From: Thalassobius sp002708925
GTDB lineage: Bacteria; Pseudomonadota; Alphaproteobacteria; Rhodobacterales; Rhodobacteraceae
Direction of reading: 5' to 3'
Length of the DNA: 64,000 bases
Assembly: GCF_049803795.1 (NCBI RefSeq)
Contig: NZ_JBNAGJ010000008.1
Location: 88,767-152,766, forward strand
This document shows positions 59,546 to 64,000 of this stretch, in pieces. Position numbers and translations under genes: made by a program. The notes beneath the pieces are model-generated. The model made no database searches, was not told the DNA's origin, and worked only from the letters and a program-made list of their open reading frames with translations. The first letter of the stretch is position 1, and every line of letters begins with the position of its first letter.

Positions 59546-60961
59546 TCATTCAGCCGGGCTGACCGAGGGGTGCAGCGCTTCGGGATAGGCGTCGGCGGGG
59601 ACTTTGACCTTGTCCAGGCCCAGGATTTCCGCCTCTTCGGGGACGCGCAGCTGGCCGGTGGCCTTCAGGATGAAGGACACGACATAGCCCGGCACAAACC
59701 CCAGCAGACCCATCACGATCGCGCCAACCAGCTGGCCCGTGAACGAGATGGTGATGACGTCCTCGCCGAACATGGCCGGATAGCCTTGGGCGGCGATCCC
59801 GACAGCGATCAGACCCCACAGCCCCAGGAACCCGTGCACGGCAAAGGCGCCCACGGCATCGTCAATGCCCATCTTTTCAATGAACGAGGCGACGAACGGC
59901 ATCATCACAGCGCCCAGGAAACCGATGGCAAAGGCCATGGGCGGATACCACAGGTCCAGACCTGCCGCGCAGGAAATGATCCCACCCAGAGCGCCCGACA
60001 TCATCCAGAACGGATCACGCGTAACCATCCAGGCCCCGATGATACCGCCGGCAAAGCCCATCAGCGTGTTGAACGTCATGCCCGAAATCGTCATCGGGGT
60101 GCCGTAGATGGTGCCCTCGATGGTGTTCGACCAGCTCCAGGCCTCGCCCGGAACGATCACGCAGCCCATCAGGAAGCCCCAGAAACCGGCGATGATCAGC
60201 ATCAGGCCAATCAGGGTCATCGGCATCGAGTGGCCGGCAATCGCATTGGCGCTGCCATCGGGGTTAAACTTGCCAACCCTCGGCCCCAGATTGATCAGCA
60301 CACCCAGCGTAAAGAAGCCCGCGATCATGTGGACCACGCCCGCTGCGCCGAAATCGTGGTAGCCGAACTTGGTGACCAGCCAGCCATCCGAATGCCAGCC
60401 CCAGGCGCCCGCCAGGATCCAGACGAAAGCGCCCAGAACAATGGCCAGCACGACAAAGCCGGTCAGCTTGATCCGCTCGATCACGCCGCCCGACAGGATC
60501 GAGGCCGTGGTGGCGGCAAACAGCACGAAGGCCCCCCAGAACACGCCCGAGGCGCGGTCATCCAGGTTGGGGCCCATATATTGGCTCCAGGGCAGGGCCA
60601 CGTCGTTGGCATAGGTCAGGCCCGAGATACCCATGGCGCCCTCGGACAGGGTCAGCCCCGTGGGGAAGGCCCAGTAGATCCACCAGCCGATGAAGTAGAA
60701 GAAGGGAACGATCATCGCAAAGGCGAGGATGTTCTTGATGCCCGAGGCCAGCGCGTTCTTCGACCGCGACGCCCCCATTTCATAGGCAAGGAACCCCGCA
60801 TGGATCAGCACCATGAGAGGGATCGTCAGATAATAAAAAGTTTCGGCAAAAGTACCGTTCGTGCCGGCAGCATTTGCCTTCAGCTCGGCCACCGCTTCGG
60901 CCAAAGAGGCAATTTCCTGTTCCAAGTCGTTCTCCCTGTTGTGAAGGTGACTTTCATTCAA
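59546..60961 (-). CDS. amt: Ammonium transporter Amt
   Basis: A 471-residue Amt with about eleven helices. The pore histidines are in GVVHMIAGF and FAVHGFLGLWG, and the periplasmic recruitment site and GHSMPM and GCVIVPGEAWSW regions are present. The family usually has about 400-450 residues; here a cytoplasmic-looking coiled N-terminus (MNESHLHNREND...) adds about 35. A TTG at 60925 with an upstream cagggaga site is an alternative start. A palindrome (60973-60986) sits just upstream. It is placed with methylamine genes rather than glnK. Confidence 0.92.
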   Translation of the reverse strand: MNESHLHNRENDLEQEIASLAEAVAELKANAAGTNGTFAETFYYLTIPLMVLIHAGFLAYEMGASRSKNALASGIKNILAFAMIVPFFYFIGWWIYWAFPTGLTLSEGAMGISGLTYANDVALPWSQYMGPNLDDRASGVFWGAFVLFAATTASILSGGVIERIKLTGFVVLAIVLGAFVWILAGAWGWHSDGWLVTKFGYHDFGAAGVVHMIAGFFTLGVLINLGPRVGKFNPDGSANAIAGHSMPMTLIGLMLIIAGFWGFLMGCVIVPGEAWSWSNTIEGTIYGTPMTISGMTFNTLMGFAGGIIGAWMVTRDPFWMMSGALGGIISCAAGLDLWYPPMAFAIGFLGAVMMPFVASFIEKMGIDDAVGAFAVHGFLGLWGLIAVGIAAQGYPAMFGEDVITISFTGQLVGAIVMGLLGFVPGYVVSFILKATGQLRVPEEAEILGLDKVKVPADAYPEALHPSVSPAE

Positions 60962-60972
60962 AGCCAGTCTTT

Positions 60973-60986
60973 TTGGTTTGAACCAA
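60973..60986. promoter_or_regulatory. Palindrome upstream of amt (likely GntR operator 1)
   Basis: ttggtttgaaccaa, a perfect 14-bp palindrome 12-25 bases before the amt start. It shares the TTGGT/ACCAA core with sites at 61256 and 62034. Confidence 0.6.
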
Positions 60987-61050
60987 TTATTTCAACTGGC
61001 TCACTCAGCACCCACAGAAGAGGGATTCAATCACTTGTGGTCAAACTTTT

Positions 61051-61063
61051 TTCCTCTGAGGAA
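61051..61063. promoter_or_regulatory. Second palindrome in the amt upstream gap
   Basis: ttcctctgaggaa, perfect 13-bp symmetry with a single central T, 90 bases before amt. It is unrelated to the TTGGT sites. The rest of the 308-bp gap 60962-61269 holds no gene I can see. Confidence 0.35.
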
Positions 61064-61255
61064 TTATGAAGCGCCGCTTTTTTAGGTCAAACCCCCACGA
61101 GATTTCCCACGAAAGCTGAATTTGTAGGCGCGGGCGCGATCTGCCGCGCCAATACAGCAGAGCATATGGCGCGTTCCTCCGGGGCATTCCGGCACATCGC
61201 ACGAGGGATTCGCAGCCGTTCTTAGCGCGTTTTGTCCGTGATTTTTGATCGGTTA

Positions 61256-61270
61256 ATTGGTTGGACCAAT
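61256..61270. promoter_or_regulatory. Palindrome at the end of gntR (likely GntR operator 2)
   Basis: attggttggaccaat, perfect 6-bp arms around tgg, overlapping the last base of the gntR stop codon. It may act on the amt promoter. Confidence 0.55.
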
Positions 61271-61986
61271 CAATCTTCCTGCAACAGGAAACGCTGATCC
61301 TCGATCAAGGCAAGCTTCATGAATTCGCAGGCTTCCTCGATGTCGCGCGCGGCGATGGCGTTGAACAGACCGTTATAGCCACGCTGATAAATCGCGATCC
61401 GCGCCGGGGTCAGATGGCGCCGATACATGGCCGCGCGGAAGGATTGCCGCCGCGCATCAATCACCAGATTATAGCAGGCCACCAGCAGCGGATTGCCCGT
61501 GCCTTCGGCGATCAGACGGTGAAAATCCTCTTCCAGGCGCATAAAAGCAGCGGCATCGGCCTGCACGGCCTCTAGTTTCGACAGCACCGCCGAGAGCCCC
61601 TCGATCTGGCGCGGCGACATGTTCACAACCGCCAGGCGCACCATTTCCGGCTCCAGAATGCCGCGAACCACCTGTAGCTGCAATGGCCCGGTATCGGCGG
61701 CCACGGGCGATACCGCCTGCGACGCCCCATCCGGATTATACGTCACGAACGAGCCCGATCCGGCCCGCCGCCGGATCATACCTTTGACCTCTAATTGGTC
61801 CAATGCCTCGCGTACCGTGTTCCGCGCCACCCCCAGATCCTGCGCCAATTGCCGCTCAGATGGCAGGCGCTCTTCGGTGGCGTATTCCTGGGTGACGATA
61901 CGGGTGGTCAGCGTCTCGATCACATAGCGCGCAGTCGCCCCAGGGGCCGAAGGAACAGAGGCGGACGGAGACGTGGAATTGGGCAA
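61270..61986 (-). CDS. GntR-family (FadR/FCD) regulator of the methylamine cluster
   Basis: A 238-residue regulator. A winged helix (RLPSERQLAQDLGVARNTVREALDQLEVKGMI) at about 40-80 is followed by an all-helical FCD ligand domain with metal-binding histidine/aspartate positions (EEDFHRLIAEGTGNPLL). It lies between purU and amt on the same strand. TTGGT-type palindromes upstream of it and around amt suggest it controls itself and the cluster. The ligand is unknown; a methylated amine or a one-carbon metabolite is a guess. Confidence 0.88.
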   Translation of the reverse strand: MPNSTSPSASVPSAPGATARYVIETLTTRIVTQEYATEERLPSERQLAQDLGVARNTVREALDQLEVKGMIRRRAGSGSFVTYNPDGASQAVSPVAADTGPLQLQVVRGILEPEMVRLAVVNMSPRQIEGLSAVLSKLEAVQADAAAFMRLEEDFHRLIAEGTGNPLLVACYNLVIDARRQSFRAAMYRRHLTPARIAIYQRGYNGLFNAIAARDIEEACEFMKLALIEDQRFLLQED

Positions 61987-62033
61987 GAGGCTGGTCCTTT
62001 GGTCAAAAAACCCGGTGGGCGCCTTCTGTGATA

Positions 62034-62055
62034 GACCAATTCACCACAATTGGTC
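62034..62055. promoter_or_regulatory. Inverted repeat upstream of gntR (likely autoregulatory site)
   Basis: gaccaat (62034-62040), eight bases, attggtc (62049-62055), 7-bp perfect arms, 48-69 bases before the gntR start. Confidence 0.5.
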
Positions 62056-62082
62056 CAGCCCCTGCCCCGCACGCACGACAAA

Positions 62083-62109
62083 ACAGGGCACATGCATCAT
62101 GCGCCCTGT
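62083..62109 (-). terminator. Terminator after purU
   Basis: On the minus strand, acagggc (62109-62103) pairs with gccctgt (62089-62083), then tttt follows. It starts 27 bases past the purU stop and separates purU-folD from gntR. Confidence 0.6.
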
Positions 62110-62135
62110 CGGGAATTCGCAAAAAATCAGAAGGC

Positions 62136-63020
62136 TCAGCCCATCCGTTCGGACGAATAACTGCCCGGAGAAGCCTCGAACACCACGGTCTTGTTTCCGT
62201 TCAGGAACACCCGGTGATTGGCGTGCGCATGGATGGCGCGGGCCAGAACCGAGGCCTCGACATCGCGGCCCAGGCTGACGTAATCCTCGGGGGATTGGGC
62301 GTGGCTGATCCGGACGATATCCTGCTCGATGATCGGGCCCTCATCCAGATCCGCGGTCACGTAATGCGAGGTCGCCCCGATCAGTTTCACCCCGCGCGCA
62401 TAGGCCTGTTTATAGGGGTTCGCCCCCTTGAAACTGGGCAGGAAAGAATGGTGAATATTGATGATCCGACCCGACATTTTCTGACACATCTCATCGCTGA
62501 GAATCTGCATATAGCGGGCCAGAACGATCAGCTCGGCCTCGGTGTCCTCGACCACGCGCATGATGGCGGCCTCGGCCTCGGGCTTGTTTTCCTTGGTCAC
62601 TTTGATGCAGTGGAACGGGATGTCGTTATTCACCACAACCTTTTGATAATCCATGTGATTCGAGATCACAGCCACGATTTCAATCGGCAGCGCACCGATT
62701 TTCACGCGATACAGAAGATCGTTCAAACAATGGCCAAAACGGCTGACCATGATCACGACTTTCATCTTTTCGCTTTCGTCGTGGAAGGCAAAGCGCATCC
62801 CGAATTCAGCCGCAATCGGGGCGAAAACCTCGGTCAGCGCGGCCAGATCGGCCCCGGTTTCGGGCACAAAGCTGATGCGCATGAAAAACTGGCCCGTCCC
62901 CATGTCATCATATTGCGAACTGTCCGAGATATTGCAGCCCTGATCGGCCAGAAAGGTGGCAATGGCCGCAACGATTCCACGCGTGGATTCGCAGGTCACT
63001 GTAAGACAAAGTTTCGACAT
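62136..63020 (-). CDS. purU: Formyltetrahydrofolate deformylase
   Basis: A 294-residue PurU. An N-terminal ACT-like domain (about 1-85, CLTVTCESTRGIVAAIATFLADQGCNI) precedes the formyltransferase-fold hydrolase domain (INIHHSFLPSFKGANPYKQA, SHYVTADLDEGPIIEQ) with the conserved Asn/His/Asp set. It releases formate from 10-formyl-THF, recycling THF when one-carbon units from methylamines flow in. It is followed by a terminator. folD lies 77 bases upstream on the same strand. Confidence 0.95.
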   Translation of the reverse strand: MSKLCLTVTCESTRGIVAAIATFLADQGCNISDSSQYDDMGTGQFFMRISFVPETGADLAALTEVFAPIAAEFGMRFAFHDESEKMKVVIMVSRFGHCLNDLLYRVKIGALPIEIVAVISNHMDYQKVVVNNDIPFHCIKVTKENKPEAEAAIMRVVEDTEAELIVLARYMQILSDEMCQKMSGRIINIHHSFLPSFKGANPYKQAYARGVKLIGATSHYVTADLDEGPIIEQDIVRISHAQSPEDYVSLGRDVEASVLARAIHAHANHRVFLNGNKTVVFEASPGSYSSERMG

Positions 63021-63097
63021 TTCATTCTCCGGTCGAGGGCCAGCCCCCCTGGCATTTGGCCCTGAAGTGTTTGTTTTATTTCGTTATTGTTGGACTT

Positions 63098-64000
63098 TTA
63101 AACGGTCAGCCCCTCTGGCTCTGTCAGGCCATTGGCGCGGCAGCAGGCGGTCAGGGTGTTGGCCAGAAGGCAGGCGATGGTCATTGGGCCGACGCCTCCG
63201 GGTACCGGGGTGATCGCCCCGGCCACCGCCGCGCAGCTGGCGAAATCCACGTCGCCCACCAGCCGGGTTTTGCCCGCGCCCTTTTCCGGAGCCGGGATCC
63301 GATTGATGCCCACGTCAATCACCGTGGCGCCCGGTTTGATCCAGTCGCCCGGCACCATTTCGGGACGGCCCACCGCCGCCACCACGATGTCCGCGCCCCG
63401 CACCACACCGGGCAGATCGCGCGTGCGGCTATGGGCGATCGTCACCGTGCAGCTGTCGCCCAGCAGCAGCTGCGCCATCGGTTTGCCGACGATATTGCTG
63501 CGCCCGATCACCACCGCGTTCAGCCCCGACAGGCTGCCATGATGCGCGCGCAGCATCATCAGGCAACCCAGCGGCGTGCAGGGCACCATCGCCTTTTGCC
63601 CGGTGCCCAGCAGCCCCACATTCGAGATATGAAACCCGTCCACATCCTTGGCCGGGTCGATGGCGTTGATCACCAGATCCTCGTTCAGATGCGCCGGCAA
63701 GGGCAGCTGCACCAGAATCCCGTGTACCTCAGAATCGGTGTTCAATTGGTTAATCAGCGCCAGAAGATCCGCCTCGGACGTGTCGGCGGGCAGTTTGTGC
63801 TCATAGGAATTCATGCCCACTTCGACGGTCATTTTCCCCTTCGAGCGCACATAAACCTGGCTGGCAGGATCCTCGCCCACCAGCACCACGGCCAGGCCCG
63901 GCGTGATCGCGTTTTCCTCTTTCAGCCGCGCAACATGCTGCGCAACGCGCCCACGAACATCCAAGGCAAACGCCTTACCGTCGATGATAGTTGCGGTCAT
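63098..64000 (-). CDS. folD: Methylene-THF dehydrogenase / methenyl-THF cyclohydrolase
   Basis: A 300-residue bifunctional FolD, complete, with ATG exactly at the window edge (64000). The catalytic lysine lies in SQVYVRSKGKM, and the conserved QLPLPAHLNEDLVINAI and VIGRSNIVGKPMAQLLL motifs are intact. It oxidises 5,10-methylene-THF to 10-formyl-THF, the substrate of PurU. With the GcvT-like protein this gives a complete route from amine methyl groups to formate. Confidence 0.96.
   Translation of the reverse strand: MTATIIDGKAFALDVRGRVAQHVARLKEENAITPGLAVVLVGEDPASQVYVRSKGKMTVEVGMNSYEHKLPADTSEADLLALINQLNTDSEVHGILVQLPLPAHLNEDLVINAIDPAKDVDGFHISNVGLLGTGQKAMVPCTPLGCLMMLRAHHGSLSGLNAVVIGRSNIVGKPMAQLLLGDSCTVTIAHSRTRDLPGVVRGADIVVAAVGRPEMVPGDWIKPGATVIDVGINRIPAPEKGAGKTRLVGDVDFASCAAVAGAITPVPGGVGPMTIACLLANTLTACCRANGLTEPEGLTV

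Noticed and set aside
60987..61040. Sigma-54 promoter for amt (gtgggtgctgagtgagcc on the minus strand)
   Set aside because: GG-N10-GC spacing fits, but the flanking bases match the -24/-12 consensus poorly.
61794..61804. Palindrome attggtccaat inside gntR as a further operator
   Set aside because: It encodes the conserved DQLE of the DNA-binding domain and so can be explained by coding constraint. I do not count it as a regulatory site.

Overview
The window is a stretch of GC-rich chromosome from an alphaproteobacterium, very probably a member of the Rhodobacterales (Roseobacter/Paracoccus group). Evidence for this: a nasT-nasS regulated nitrate cluster, hisB-hisH / hisA / hisF-hisE blocks with DUF2147 genes between them, a dimethylamine-oxidation cluster with amt, purU and folD, a PutA without its own DNA-binding domain next to a divergent Lrp-type regulator, and an intergenic repeat ending in AAATACTC that looks like one common in this order. 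I see no phage, transposase, CRISPR array or rRNA operon. Coding density is high and most genes sit in short operons.

Layout. (1) 1-10323, nitrate assimilation: the end of nasT, nasS, a leader RNA with two ANTAR-type hexaloop hairpins overlapping a terminator, a nitrate ABC transporter (nrtA, nrtB, fused nrtCD), a single-domain globin, an FAD/NAD(P)H electron-transfer protein and the molybdenum nitrate reductase NasA. No nitrite reductase is present. (2) 10423-13639, selenium: an oxidoreductase-SelD fusion converging on mnmH (2-selenouridine tRNA synthase). (3) 13976-19877, iron: hemP, imelysin, bfd, bacterioferritin, di-haem oxidoreductase, a second imelysin and DUF1513. (4) 19911-23056, a TRAP transporter. 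(5) 23277-27372, putA with a divergent regulator. (6) 27375-29210, an alpha/beta-hydrolase-like lipoprotein.

(7) 29360-41124, histidine biosynthesis (hisB, hisH, hisA, hisF, hisE). It is split by two antisense DUF2147 genes and by a 7.4 kb block that carries a siderophore receptor, piuC, exbB, exbD, tonB, an FMN hydroxy-acid oxidase and a DUF2867 gene. (8) 41208-45125, a CoA-binding protein, a possible small RNA, the TrmH-family methyltransferase rlmB, tRNA-Tyr, two decayed gene ends, a Rhodobacterales-type hypothetical and a glycosyltransferase. (9) 45126-55109, metY, a SIMPL protein, a large GspL/GspC-like fusion, hppD with a divergent Lrp regulator, a Kef-type antiporter, cobT and cobS. 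(10) 55106-64000, a minus-strand block for methylated-amine use: SugE/Gdx exporter, DUF3445 haem-type monooxygenase subunit, ferredoxin reductase, zinc-ribbon protein, GcvT-like folate protein, a 56-residue membrane protein, Amt, a GntR regulator, PurU and FolD.

How the parts fit: nitrate uptake and reduction, ammonium uptake and methylamine demethylation are all nitrogen-acquisition functions. FolD and PurU handle the one-carbon units released from methylamines. The two iron modules (13976-19877 and 33479-38886) bring in and store iron for these haem and Fe-S enzymes. The most informative non-coding signals are the ANTAR leader (1531-1637) and a family of TTGGT/ACCAA palindromes around amt and gntR. 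The strongest oddities are the first NrtCD ATPase domain lacking its switch histidine, the orphan GspL/GspC-like fusion, and the decayed ends beside tRNA-Tyr.
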